Shown here in pieces: positions 44,985 through 53,395 of a stretch of 64,000 bases of DNA. The first letter of the stretch is position 1, and every line of letters begins with the position of its first letter. The stretch comes from Williamsia maris. Its GTDB lineage: Bacteria > Actinomycetota > Actinomycetes > Mycobacteriales > Mycobacteriaceae. The position numbers and the translations under genes are program-made. Where the stretch lies: assembly GCF_024171815.1 (NCBI RefSeq), contig NZ_JAMTCJ010000002.1, positions 1 through 64,000 on the forward strand. Reading direction: 5' to 3'. A model generated the notes under the pieces. That model was given only the letters and a program-made list of their open reading frames with translations. It had not been told where the DNA came from and did not search any database.

Positions 44985-45812
44985 ATGAGCGAACTGTCGA
45001 CCGTGCTGCGCGCGTGGCGGGAACGGACCATGCCCGAGGAGGTCGGGCTGCCCGCGATCCCCGGGCGTCGCACTCCAGGTCTGCGCCGTGAGGAACTCGC
45101 CGCATTGGCGACCGTCAGCGTCGACTACATCGTCAGGCTCGAGCAGGGACGCGCACGACACCCGTCGGCGCAGACCGTCGCCGCGCTCGCGCGGGCACTG
45201 CGCCTCACGGGCGAGGAGGTCGACCACCTGTACCAGGTCGCCGGATTGGCATCGCCGAGCGCAAACGTTGTCCCGCAGCACATCAGCCCCGGAGTACGCC
45301 GCATGGTCGACCGGCTGGGAGACGTCCCGCTCGCGGTGTTCACCGCGACGTGGGACATCATCCACTGGAACGGCCTGTGGGCAGCGATCAGCGGCGACCC
45401 TGCCCAGCGACAGGGTGTCGACCGAAATGTGGTGTGGCGCCACTTCACCGACGACTTCTCAGACGTCAGCTACGACGACGTCCACCACGAGGAGTTCAGT
45501 GATGATCTCGTCGCAGATCTCCGCGCCGCGCACGCCCGGTATCCCGATGACCGCAGCCTGCGAGATCTGGTGACACGCCTCCGAGCGACCAGTGCGGACT
45601 TCGATGCACGGTGGGGCCGCGTCAGCATGTCGGTGCACAAATCCAGTCGCAAGGTGATGACGACATCGGCGGGCCCGATCACCATCGACTGCGATGTGCT
45701 CACAGCCCCGGGCAGCGATCTGCGAATCGTTGTCTATACGACTGTTCCCAACTCGCAGGACGAGCAGCGCCTCGAATTGCTGCGCGTGGTGGGAACCCAG
45801 ACCCTCGTCTGA
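44985..45812 (+). CDS. XRE-family regulator with MmyB-like ligand domain
   Basis: 275 residues from the ATG at 44985 (MVGM start nine bases earlier possible). An N-terminal helix-turn-helix (TPGLRREELAALATVSVDYIVRLEQGRARHPS, in parts) is followed by an MmyB-like domain with FTATWDIIHWNGLWAAISGD and the C-terminal HHPxxG-type region replaced by HKSSRKVMTTSAGPITIDCD. MmyB-like domains are thought to bind fatty-acid or similar ligands. It is divergent from the SDR at 44217, its probable target. Confidence 0.87.
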   Translation: MSELSTVLRAWRERTMPEEVGLPAIPGRRTPGLRREELAALATVSVDYIVRLEQGRARHPSAQTVAALARALRLTGEEVDHLYQVAGLASPSANVVPQHISPGVRRMVDRLGDVPLAVFTATWDIIHWNGLWAAISGDPAQRQGVDRNVVWRHFTDDFSDVSYDDVHHEEFSDDLVADLRAAHARYPDDRSLRDLVTRLRATSADFDARWGRVSMSVHKSSRKVMTTSAGPITIDCDVLTAPGSDLRIVVYTTVPNSQDEQRLELLRVVGTQTLV

Positions 45813-45829
45813 GACGTCGACGCAGACGG

Positions 45830-46480
45830 TCACGCCGGATGATGCGGCAGGGGCTGATGAGTGGGTGTTGCGACGGCTCGCATCCCCAATTCCGCGATGG
45901 TGCGCGCCTGGTCGTCGTCGAGTGGCTCAGCACCGTTGAAGAGCCGAAAGATCATGGGACCGAACAGGAGATCGATCGCGAGTTCAGGATCGACGTCGGC
46001 CCTGAGGTGACCGGCGTCCTGCCCACGCACGATCAGCTCCAGGGTCTGCTGCCGCCGCGTTGCAAAAAATTTCCTTCGTAGCAGCGCTGCTCCCTGCGGT
46101 TTGCCCACTCCCGCGGCCATCAGCTCCGCGATGACCCGCCCCCGTGGGCTGGCGTAGAACGCAGCCAGTCGACGCACCTGGTCCATCAGGTCCGCCACAG
46201 TGTCGCCGGTGTCGAGGACCGGAACTGCGTCGGTGACCGTGCTGCCGTACGCGTCGGCGGCAACGTCGAGGCCACCCGCCCAGTGCTTGTAGATCGTCGC
46301 CTTGCTCACGCGCGATCGTCGGGCCACCTCGTCGATCGTGAACGCGGCGAATCCGCCCTCATCGAGCAATTCGACCGCCGTCGCGAGAACGGTTCTGCGT
46401 GCGGCTGCGCTGACGGGCCGGCCCGGACGGCGTTTCTCCGGGACGGCGTCGGCGGTGCTGGGCTCGGTGGCATCGGTCAT
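45830..46480 (-). CDS. TetR-family transcriptional regulator
   Basis: 216 residues. A basic N-terminus (KRRPGRPVSAAARR) precedes the helix-turn-helix (LLDEGGFAAFTIDEVARRSRVSKATIYKHW) and a C-terminal TetR_C_11-like domain (LRADVDPELAIDLLFGPMIFRLF). It is divergent from the Gfo/Idh gene; two related palindromes in the gap are likely operators. Stop is 17 bp from the XRE gene stop (convergent). Confidence 0.88.
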   Translation of the reverse strand: MTDATEPSTADAVPEKRRPGRPVSAAARRTVLATAVELLDEGGFAAFTIDEVARRSRVSKATIYKHWAGGLDVAADAYGSTVTDAVPVLDTGDTVADLMDQVRRLAAFYASPRGRVIAELMAAGVGKPQGAALLRRKFFATRRQQTLELIVRGQDAGHLRADVDPELAIDLLFGPMIFRLFNGAEPLDDDQARTIAELGMRAVATPTHQPLPHHPA

Positions 46481-46493
46481 CTCGCCACATTAC

Positions 46494-46548
46494 TGAACGA
46501 ACCGTTTGCAAAGCCAGTCTCACCGCTCTAGGGTGAACGGACCGTTCA
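46494..46548. promoter_or_regulatory. Pair of TetR-type operators
   Basis: TGAACGAACCGTTT (from 46494) and TGAACGGACCGTTCA (46534-46548) share the core TGAACG(A/G)ACCGTT. Both lie between the divergent TetR gene and the Gfo/Idh gene. The second is a near-perfect palindrome directly before the oxidoreductase. Confidence 0.65.
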
Positions 46549-46564
46549 GAAATAGGAGGTCGTG

Positions 46565-47647
46565 GTGGGAAGAGTTCTGGGTGTGGGCATCGTCGGAGTC
46601 AATGCGGAGCGAGGGTGGGCTCGTGACGCCCACGTGCCGTCGGTGCGCGCCATCGACGGACTCGAACTGGTGGCCGTCGCCACCCGCCGTCAGGACTCGG
46701 CCGATGCCGCCGCTCGCGCCTTCGGTGCGCACCGCGCCTACGCAGATCCTCGGGAACTCATCGACGACCCCGCCGTGGACATCGTCACCGTCGCGGCGTC
46801 CGTTCCCGCGCATCACGATCTGATCGTCGCCGCGGCTGCGGCCGGGAAGCATGTCTACACCGAATGGCCGGTCGGCATCAGTACCGCCGAGACCGAGGCA
46901 ATGGTCGCCCTCGATGCACCGAGCCTGCGGCACAGTGCAGTTGGTCTGCAGGCTCGGCGCAACCCGGCCGTGGTGGTCGCCCGCGACATCATCTCCTCGG
47001 GTGCGGTGGGCCGGACACTCGCCGTATCTGTCCTGTCCACGACGGCAGGATTCGGCAGATCGGTCTCGACCGATGAGCTCTATCTCGAGAACCCGGAGAC
47101 CGGGATGAACCTGGCGACCATCCAGGCTGCTCATACGATCGACCTGGTGCGTCACCTCGCGGGTCCGATCGATTCCCTGAGCGCACAGACCACGATCCAG
47201 TTCCCCGTGCTCGCTGTCGACGGCGGGCCTGGTGTCCACCAGCGCACGGTCCCCGATCATGTTGCCGCGGTGGGACGATTGGCAGACAGCGGCGCCCTGA
47301 CCGCCGAGATCGTCGGCGGCCGACCCGCTGACGACACTCCGTTCCGCCTGAGCATCGTCGGCGAGAAGTCGACGCTGGTGCTGCGCGGAGGCGCCGCACG
47401 CGGCTTTCAAGCAGGTTCGCTTGTCCTCGAGCTGGACGGGAGAACAGTCGACCTCCCCGACGGTCCGGTGGCGACGCTGCCCGACTCGGTCGTCAACGTC
47501 GCGGGCATCTACTCAGCTCTGCGAGACGACATCGTGAACGAGACGCACACAGCACCAGGATTCGAGGACGCTCTCGAGCTGAATCACCTCATGGACGCGA
47601 TCGGGGATTCGGCGCGACACGGCACACGGTCGTCGACGTCGTCCTGA
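46565..47647 (+). CDS. Gfo/Idh/MocA-family oxidoreductase (Gal80-like)
   Basis: 360 residues from the GTG at 46565, 5 bases after AGGAGG; an in-frame GTG three bases earlier is too close. The N-terminal Rossmann domain starts GVGIVGVNAERGWARDAHVP and includes GKHVYTEWPVG in place of the usual EKP, as in the Gal80-like branch, which can lack dehydrogenase activity. The C-terminal domain is intact. It is under a TetR gene with two operators. Substrate unknown. Confidence 0.85.
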   Translation: MGRVLGVGIVGVNAERGWARDAHVPSVRAIDGLELVAVATRRQDSADAAARAFGAHRAYADPRELIDDPAVDIVTVAASVPAHHDLIVAAAAAGKHVYTEWPVGISTAETEAMVALDAPSLRHSAVGLQARRNPAVVVARDIISSGAVGRTLAVSVLSTTAGFGRSVSTDELYLENPETGMNLATIQAAHTIDLVRHLAGPIDSLSAQTTIQFPVLAVDGGPGVHQRTVPDHVAAVGRLADSGALTAEIVGGRPADDTPFRLSIVGEKSTLVLRGGAARGFQAGSLVLELDGRTVDLPDGPVATLPDSVVNVAGIYSALRDDIVNETHTAPGFEDALELNHLMDAIGDSARHGTRSSTSS

Positions 47648-47690
47648 TCGTCCCCACGTCCGCCCATCAGTCGCCTGACGACCACCCGAT

Positions 47691-48011
47691 TCAGTCGGTC
47701 AACTCCCCATGGTTGGCCTCGGCCCACTGCGCCAGGGTCAGAACAGGTCCGGTCGCGAACGACTCACCGAGCTCGGTCAGCCGGTACACGTTTCCGACCT
47801 CATCCTTCTCGACCAACCCGGACTCGCGCAGTCTGCGCAACGACTCGTGCAGTGACTTGTCGCTGATACCACCGATGGCCGACACCAGGGCGGCACGCCG
47901 AGAGGGTCCGCTCCTCAGGACGGTCAGGACCACCGCGTCCCACTGATGCGCGATCAGCTCGACGCCGAGTCTGACGAAACAGTCCGCCGCAGCGGGCAAC
48001 GACTCACTCAT
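47691..48011 (-). CDS. HxlR-family transcriptional regulator
   Basis: 106 residues, essentially only the winged-helix domain: LIAHQWDAVVLTVLRSGPSRRAALVSAIGGISDKSLHESLRRLRESGLVEKDE (in parts) and VYRLTELGESF. One cysteine near the N-terminus (AADCFVRLG) matches the redox-active Cys position of YodB/HypR-type HxlR sensors, but this is only positional. It is divergent from the NmrA-like gene, with a perfect 16-bp palindrome in the gap whose core also appears at 43675. Confidence 0.87.
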   Translation of the reverse strand: MSESLPAAADCFVRLGVELIAHQWDAVVLTVLRSGPSRRAALVSAIGGISDKSLHESLRRLRESGLVEKDEVGNVYRLTELGESFATGPVLTLAQWAEANHGELTD

Positions 48012-48035
48012 CGGGTCTCCCGGGGTCTGGCGACA

Positions 48036-48051
48036 CCTACCGATCGGTAGG
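48036..48051. promoter_or_regulatory. HxlR-type operator candidate
   Basis: CCTACCGATCGGTAGG, a perfect 16-bp palindrome between the HxlR gene and the divergent NmrA-like gene, identical to the core of the 26-bp palindrome at 43675-43700. Confidence 0.65.
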
Positions 48052-48125
48052 CCTCACCACACTAGCGTTTCACCGGAGAGGCAGCAGACGACATTGCTTT
48101 GCCGGAGACGTCACCAGGAGACACC

Positions 48126-49073
48126 ATGACCGACCACCACTCGACCCGATCAATCCTCCCTGGCGAGAACGTGATCGTCGTGCTCGGGGCGACGGGGCAA
48201 CAGGGCGGTTCGGTTGCCTCGACTCTGCGAGACGCCGGGTGGAGGGTTCGCGCTGTGGTGCGCGACCCGTCGAGTGCGCCCGCTCGCCGGCTCGCTGCCA
48301 CCGGGATCGAGACGGTCACCGGCGACCTCGCCGATCCGACGTCGCTGCGAGACGCTTTCGTCGGTGCGCACGGGGTGTTCAGTGTCCAACCCAGCTCAGG
48401 ACAGGCCGGTACCGACATGACCGACGACGACGAGGTGCGCTGGGGCGTGTCCGTCGCCGACCTCGCCCGGGACGCCGGTGTCGCCCATCTCGTCTACAGC
48501 TCGGCGATCGCAGCCGGCTCGACACCGACCGGCATCGGACACTTCGACACCAAAAGCCGTATCGAGAAACACATCCGGGGACTCGATATCCCGAGCACGA
48601 TCATCCGACCCGCCAGTTTCATGGAGATCCTTCTGCTCCCCGGGATGGGACTCGCCGACGGGCAGTTCGCGTTCCTCATGCGCGCCGAGCAATCGATGCA
48701 GTTCGTCGCCGTCCGCGACATCGGCCTGGTGGTCGCCCAGATCTTCGGCTCACCGGCTTCGTTCGTCGACCGCACCATAGATGTCGCCGGTGACTCACTC
48801 ACCGGCAATGAACTGGCACGTCACCTCGGCACCGCGTTGAAGCGTCCGATCACGTATCGCCGGATCCCCGATGACGTTCTCTCAGAGAACGATCTGTTGG
48901 GCCGACTGGCGGCTGCGGTCGACGACGGGCGGTTGGCCGGACACGCCGACCTGACGGCACTTCGCGAGCGCTTTCCGTTCCTACGTCGTTTCGACGACTG
49001 GCTGCCCACCTGCGACCCCGAGACCCTGGCAGCCGCTACGCGATCAACCTCCGCCAGCGTCCAGCTGCGCTGA
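48126..49073 (+). CDS. NmrA/HSCARG-like NAD(P)-binding protein
   Basis: 315 residues from the ATG at 48126. The Rossmann motif GATGQQGGSVA is at residues 22-32, then GDLADPTSLRDAFVGAHGVFSVQP, HLVYSSAIAAG, HFDTKSRIEKHIR and TIIRPASFMEI, the usual set of NmrA-like proteins (QOR2/HSCARG type). These bind NADP(H) and act as quinone reductases or redox sensors. Its divergent HxlR partner fits control by quinone or electrophile stress. Confidence 0.86.
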   Translation: MTDHHSTRSILPGENVIVVLGATGQQGGSVASTLRDAGWRVRAVVRDPSSAPARRLAATGIETVTGDLADPTSLRDAFVGAHGVFSVQPSSGQAGTDMTDDDEVRWGVSVADLARDAGVAHLVYSSAIAAGSTPTGIGHFDTKSRIEKHIRGLDIPSTIIRPASFMEILLLPGMGLADGQFAFLMRAEQSMQFVAVRDIGLVVAQIFGSPASFVDRTIDVAGDSLTGNELARHLGTALKRPITYRRIPDDVLSENDLLGRLAAAVDDGRLAGHADLTALRERFPFLRRFDDWLPTCDPETLAAATRSTSASVQLR

Positions 49074-49100
49074 CCGACGGCGTCTGGTCCGACACGTCCG

Positions 49101-49808
49101 TCAGAGCCGGCGAAGTAGCGCCTCAACCTGTTCGACCACGAGGTCGGGGCGGGAGATGAACGGATGGTGACCGGTGGGCACTTCCACTGACCGACCAGCC
49201 CGCCGAGCATGCCTCCGCTGCAACCCAACCGAGGTGCTCCGATCGTCTGCGCAGATGATGTACGTGGAGTCGACCCCCTGCCATCCGGCGGCGGTGGTGG
49301 GCGTCGTGAACGCCCCGACCGCCTGATCGGTCACCCGGCCCCACGCGTCGCGTCGAGTTATCTCGTCGGCGTCCTGCAGAAAGCGTTCGCCGAACGACGC
49401 AGCGTCGTAACCGGATACGCCGATCGTGCCGTCGCCGCGGTCGGCGATTGCCACCGGGTCGGTCTCGGTGCTCATGATCGCGCCCTGCGACAGACCGACA
49501 TCAGGCAGGTACGACGACACGAACAGCAGATGCGCGACAGCGGGATGTGAGCCCGCCTCGGCGATGACGGTGCCGCCGTAGGAGTGGCCCACGACGATCG
49601 CCGAGTCGGCGGCGTCGAGGACGCGGCGCAGTGCGGTGGCGTCAGCAGTCAGTCCGCCCTTTGCCTCTCCGGGGGTGGTCTCGCCACAGGACGGCAGCGC
49701 CACCGACCGACTCTCGAGACCGGTGCGCTCTCGGAGCAGGCGCGCCGTCGGCTCCCACCACCACTGTCCATCGCGGACCAGCGCGCCATGTACGAAGACG
49801 ACCTGCAT
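49101..49808 (-). CDS. Alpha/beta hydrolase (EstC-like)
   Basis: 235 residues. FVHGALVRDGQWWWEPTARLL at the N-terminus provides the oxyanion region; the nucleophile elbow is VGHSYGGTVI, and the C-terminal TGHHPFISRPDLVVEQV supplies the His. This pattern is common to small cytoplasmic esterases and salicylate-esterase-like proteins. It converges with the NmrA-like gene and is divergent from the TetR at 49922, whose palindrome sits in the shared gap. Confidence 0.84.
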   Translation of the reverse strand: MQVVFVHGALVRDGQWWWEPTARLLRERTGLESRSVALPSCGETTPGEAKGGLTADATALRRVLDAADSAIVVGHSYGGTVIAEAGSHPAVAHLLFVSSYLPDVGLSQGAIMSTETDPVAIADRGDGTIGVSGYDAASFGERFLQDADEITRRDAWGRVTDQAVGAFTTPTTAAGWQGVDSTYIICADDRSTSVGLQRRHARRAGRSVEVPTGHHPFISRPDLVVEQVEALLRRL

Positions 49809-49874
49809 GGCCTCACGGTAACGGGATCGCTCGACACCGTCGGCCGACCTGCACCGACTTCGCGCTCAGCGAAT

Positions 49875-49901
49875 CCAATCAGTGATTGAATCGCTGATTG
49901 G
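49875..49901. promoter_or_regulatory. TetR operator, 27-bp inverted repeat
   Basis: CCAATCAGTGATT - G - AATCGCTGATTGG, 13-bp arms with one mismatch, 21 bases before the TetR-OYE-SDR operon and also upstream of the divergent hydrolase. Confidence 0.7.
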
Positions 49902-49921
49902 CACGTGTTCTACTGAGTCCC

Positions 49922-50506
49922 ATGGAACAGACCAAGGCCGATCCGCGCGCACGACTGCTCGTGGCCGCCGAGTCGCTGCTGCTCGAATCCGGATTCGACA
50001 GTGTGTCCATCCGCGCCGTGTGCGCGGCCGCGGAGATGAACCCGGCCGCGGTGCACTATCACTTCGGATCCAAGGAACGCCTGATCGCGGCGTTGCTGGA
50101 GTCGCGGATCGGTCCCGCGTGGTTCGAGCCGGTCGCGCGACTGGACGCCGAGTCCCCCGGGGTCCGCGACATCGTCGACGCGGTGGTCGGCCCCCTGGTG
50201 ACCATGGCCGCCGACCCCACCGGACGCCTCTACCTGCACCTGCTCTCCCGGCTGGTGCTGGGCCGATACGAGATCGACTGGAGTGACCGGTGGTTCAGCC
50301 TCGATCCGTTCGTCGACATGCTGCAGCGCATCGTGCCCGGGCTGTCGACAACCGCGGCGCGACAGCGATGGGCCATCAGCTTCGAGGTGATCCTCGGACA
50401 GTTCGGCGACCCACTCGCCGGGGATCGAACCCTCTCGCCGGCGCACGTCGAGACGCTGTGCCGCTTCGTCACCGCGGGACTGTCCGACGAGGCGGTCGAC
50501 GCATGA
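49922..50506 (+). CDS. TetR-family transcriptional regulator
   Basis: 194 residues from the ATG at 49922. The helix-turn-helix (SLLLESGFDSVSIRAVCAAAEMNPAAVHYHFGSKERLI, in parts) is typical. It is the first gene of a tightly coupled operon with an OYE-family reductase and an SDR (both joints are ATGA overlaps). The 27-bp inverted repeat just upstream is the likely autoregulatory operator. Confidence 0.88.
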   Translation: MEQTKADPRARLLVAAESLLLESGFDSVSIRAVCAAAEMNPAAVHYHFGSKERLIAALLESRIGPAWFEPVARLDAESPGVRDIVDAVVGPLVTMAADPTGRLYLHLLSRLVLGRYEIDWSDRWFSLDPFVDMLQRIVPGLSTTAARQRWAISFEVILGQFGDPLAGDRTLSPAHVETLCRFVTAGLSDEAVDA

Positions 50507-51678
50507 CCAGCGTCTTCGACCCGACCACACTGGGCCCGGTCAGGTTGCGCAACAGGATCATCAAGGCCGCGACCTTCGAGGGGCGCACCCCCGACGCGCT
50601 CGTGACCGACGACCTCATCGAGTACCACCGCGCTCCGGCGGCGGGCGGTGTCGCGATGACCACCGTCGCCTACTGCGCCGTCACACCCGGAGGACGCACC
50701 GACCGTCACCAGATCTGGATGCGACCCGACGCGGTGCCGGGGCTGCAACGCCTGACCGACGCCGTGCACGCCGAGGGCGCCGCCGTCAGTGCGCAGATCG
50801 GGCACGCCGGGCCCGTCGCCAACGCGGCGTCGAACCGGGCGCCGGCATTGTCGCCGAGCCGCATACTGAGTCCGCTCAGCATGCGGATGACCCACAAGCC
50901 GGATGCTGCCGACCTACGGGACGTCGTCCGCGCGCATGCCGATGCGGCCGGCTTCGCCGAGAGCGCCGGGTTCGACGCGGTCGAGATCCACTGCGGACAC
51001 AACTATTTGGCGAGTTCGTTCCTGAGCCCGCTGCTCAACCATCGTCGCGACGAATACGGCGGGTCGCTGGTCAACCGGGCTCGGCTCGCCCGCGAGATCA
51101 CCCGGGCGGTTCGCGACCGCGTCGGCGACCGCCTGGCCGTCACCGTCAAACTCGGCATGGAGGACGGAGTCTCGCTGGGACTGCAGATCGACGAGAGCCT
51201 TCAGGTCGCCCGATGGATCCAGGACGATGACGCGGCCGACGCCCTCGAACTCACCGCCGGGAGCTCACTGCTCAATCCCATGTACCTCTTCCGCGGCGAC
51301 GCCCCGAGGAGGTCGTTCGCCAAGGCGTTCCCGCCACCGATGGGCTGGGCCATGCGGTTGGCCGGACCGTTCCTGCGCGAATATCCCTATCGCGAGGCGT
51401 TTCTCCTCGATCTGGCCCGCCAGTTCCGACACGAGTTGAGCATGCCGCTGATCCTGCTCGGCGGCATCACGACCACGGAGACGATGGAGCTCGCGATGGA
51501 CGAGGGGTTCGAGTACGTGGCCATGGCACGGGCCCTCCTGCGGCAACCCGACCTGATCAACCGGCTGCAGGCCGAGCGGACCACTCGATCACTGTGCACG
51601 CACTGCAACGAGTGCATGCCCACCATCTACTCGCGGACGCACTGCATCCTCGCCGCCGACACCGCGAGCGCCCGATGA
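50503..51678 (+). CDS. Old-yellow-enzyme-family NADH:flavin oxidoreductase
   Basis: 391 residues with a single FMN-binding TIM barrel. Signature stretches are TPGGRTDRHQIW, AQIGHAGPVAN, DAVEIHCGHNYLASSFLSP and YGGSLVNRARL. The C-terminus carries four cysteines (365, 368, 371 and 381 in CTHCNECMPTIYSRTHC), recalling the 4Fe-4S site of two-domain enoate reductases even though the second domain is absent. Members reduce activated C=C bonds. It is sandwiched between TetR and SDR genes with 4-bp overlaps. Confidence 0.88.
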   Translation: MTSVFDPTTLGPVRLRNRIIKAATFEGRTPDALVTDDLIEYHRAPAAGGVAMTTVAYCAVTPGGRTDRHQIWMRPDAVPGLQRLTDAVHAEGAAVSAQIGHAGPVANAASNRAPALSPSRILSPLSMRMTHKPDAADLRDVVRAHADAAGFAESAGFDAVEIHCGHNYLASSFLSPLLNHRRDEYGGSLVNRARLAREITRAVRDRVGDRLAVTVKLGMEDGVSLGLQIDESLQVARWIQDDDAADALELTAGSSLLNPMYLFRGDAPRRSFAKAFPPPMGWAMRLAGPFLREYPYREAFLLDLARQFRHELSMPLILLGGITTTETMELAMDEGFEYVAMARALLRQPDLINRLQAERTTRSLCTHCNECMPTIYSRTHCILAADTASAR

Positions 51679-52484
51679 GCAGGACTGTGCTGATCACCGG
51701 CGCCGGAGGCGGACTCGGTCACGCAACCACCAACGTCTTCGCCGATCGCGGCTGGACGGTACTCGCAGCAGACCTCACGAAGCCCGCCGCGACGCCCGGG
51801 GTCATCCCCCTCGAGATCGACGTGACCGACACACACTCGGTCAGCACCGCGATGGCCGACGCAGAGCGACACGCGCCGGACGGACTCGACGCCATCGTCA
51901 CCTTCGCCGGCATCATGCGGGTGGGTTCCGTGGTCGAGATCGACGAGGACGAACTGCGGCAACTGATCGACGTCAACCTGCTCGGTACCTACCGCGCGGT
52001 CAAGGCCGCGTTGCCGCTCATCCAGCGCGGACGCGGTCGGGTGATCACGATCAGCTCCGAGACCGGTTGGCAGAAGGCGCTCATGCTCAACGGGCCGTAC
52101 GCGATCACCAAGCATGCCGTCGAGGCGTACTCCGATGCGCTGCGCCGGGAACTGATGTTCCTCGACATCCCCGTCAGCACCATCCGACCCGGCCCCTTCC
52201 GCACCGACATGGTCGACGGGATCAGCAGCGCCTTCGACCACGCCGCGGCGAACTCGACCCTGTTCCCGGAGCTCATCGGACGGGTCGGCGCATTGGCGGT
52301 GAAAGAGCAGGCGCGGGCGCATGATCCGTCGGTGCTCGCCGATGTCGTGTGGAGAGCTGCCACGACCACCCGTCCGCGAGCGCACTACTCGGTTCGCGCC
52401 GACCTGCGACGATCCCTCCTGCACTTCATCCCGAGCCCCGTTGTCGACCGGCTGCTGAAGACGATGTTCGCGCGGAGATCCTGA
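51675..52484 (+). CDS. Short-chain dehydrogenase/reductase
   Basis: 269 residues. TGAGGGLGHA is the cofactor motif, DIDVTD-like EIDVTDTHS follows, TFAG replaces the usual NNAG, then ISSETGW and the catalytic YAITK (Y-x3-K). The C-terminal VRADLRRSLLHFIPSPVVDRLLK resembles lipid-associated SDRs. It is the last gene of the TetR-OYE-SDR operon. An ene-reductase plus a carbonyl reductase would together process an alpha,beta-unsaturated ketone or alcohol. Confidence 0.87.
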   Translation: MSRTVLITGAGGGLGHATTNVFADRGWTVLAADLTKPAATPGVIPLEIDVTDTHSVSTAMADAERHAPDGLDAIVTFAGIMRVGSVVEIDEDELRQLIDVNLLGTYRAVKAALPLIQRGRGRVITISSETGWQKALMLNGPYAITKHAVEAYSDALRRELMFLDIPVSTIRPGPFRTDMVDGISSAFDHAAANSTLFPELIGRVGALAVKEQARAHDPSVLADVVWRAATTTRPRAHYSVRADLRRSLLHFIPSPVVDRLLKTMFARRS

Positions 52485-52525
52485 CGGCGAACTCGCGGCA
52501 CGAGTTCGGCGAGTACCCCGTCGCG

Positions 52526-53260
52526 CTACGCGACGTCCAGGACTCCTCGCGCGTCGCTGACCGAGTTCTGCAGTCGGGTACGCACCCGGCGGGTGATCGC
52601 TGCCGGGGTGGCAGCGGGGTCGATCAACTCGGGGGCGCCCATCATCACGCGGGCGCCCACGCGCGTGTCGTCGGGGTAGGCGATGCCGATCGGCAGCAAC
52701 GCGACCTCGACGTTCTCGGCGATCCCGTGCGCGATGTGGCCGATGCCGCTGGCGATCGGCAGCAGCGTCGAGGGGTCGGTGACGTTGCAGGTGCCTTCGG
52801 GGAACACCGCGATGCTGTCGCCGTAGCGTGTCGCCCGATCGACGCAGACGTCGATCATCTGCCGGCCCGCGGCGACCGCGGCCCGCATCTGATGGTCCTT
52901 CGGCCGAAAGACCGGGATGCCGCCCATGACATCGATCTGGGCGCGCTGCTTGGCGTCATCGAACAACTCGTCCTTGGCCAGGACTCGGATGTGGCCGATG
53001 AGACGCCGAAGCGGCGTACGGAACGCCGTTGCGGCGAGAACGAACTGGTCCTTGTCGGACAGATGGTTGGCGCACACGACGAATCGGACGTTGCGCCGGC
53101 GCATCTCGATGGTCTGATCTCGCGCACCGTCGTCGTAGGAAATGGCCGGACGATATCTGGCCGCGAGATACGCGTACGCCGCTCGTGCCCTCATGACCGG
53201 TTGCCGGTGAGCACCGTAGAAGGCGTACACCTCATCAGCGTTCTCGAGCGTGATCTCCAT
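52526..53260 (-). CDS. Lysophospholipid acyltransferase family protein
   Basis: 244 residues from the ATG at 53260; an in-frame start at 53314 would place the upstream palindrome inside the gene. The PlsC-type motifs are NHLSDKD (H-x4-D) and FPEGTCN, with MGGIPVFRPK between them. No strong membrane helix is seen, so it may attach peripherally. It would acylate a lysophospholipid or glycerol phosphate. The operator-like palindrome ends one base before the start codon. Confidence 0.8.
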   Translation of the reverse strand: MEITLENADEVYAFYGAHRQPVMRARAAYAYLAARYRPAISYDDGARDQTIEMRRRNVRFVVCANHLSDKDQFVLAATAFRTPLRRLIGHIRVLAKDELFDDAKQRAQIDVMGGIPVFRPKDHQMRAAVAAGRQMIDVCVDRATRYGDSIAVFPEGTCNVTDPSTLLPIASGIGHIAHGIAENVEVALLPIGIAYPDDTRVGARVMMGAPELIDPAATPAAITRRVRTRLQNSVSDARGVLDVA

Positions 53261-53261
53261 C

Positions 53262-53281
53262 AACCTACGGTACCGTAGGTT
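53262..53281. promoter_or_regulatory. 20-bp perfect palindrome at acyltransferase start
   Basis: AACCTACGG-TA-CCGTAGGTT, fully symmetrical, directly abutting the acyltransferase ATG at 53260. Its position implies a leaderless or near-leaderless transcript and repression by steric block at the start. No adjacent regulator gene is obvious. Confidence 0.65.
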
Positions 53282-53395
53282 AGCGACTGGACCAATGGCC
53301 TGAGCGACAGCCACGGATCCGATTCGACCGTTGTCATGGGCGATCTGATCGAGAACAATTGACTGCGCGGCGAACCATCCGTCTCGCGGTCGCCG

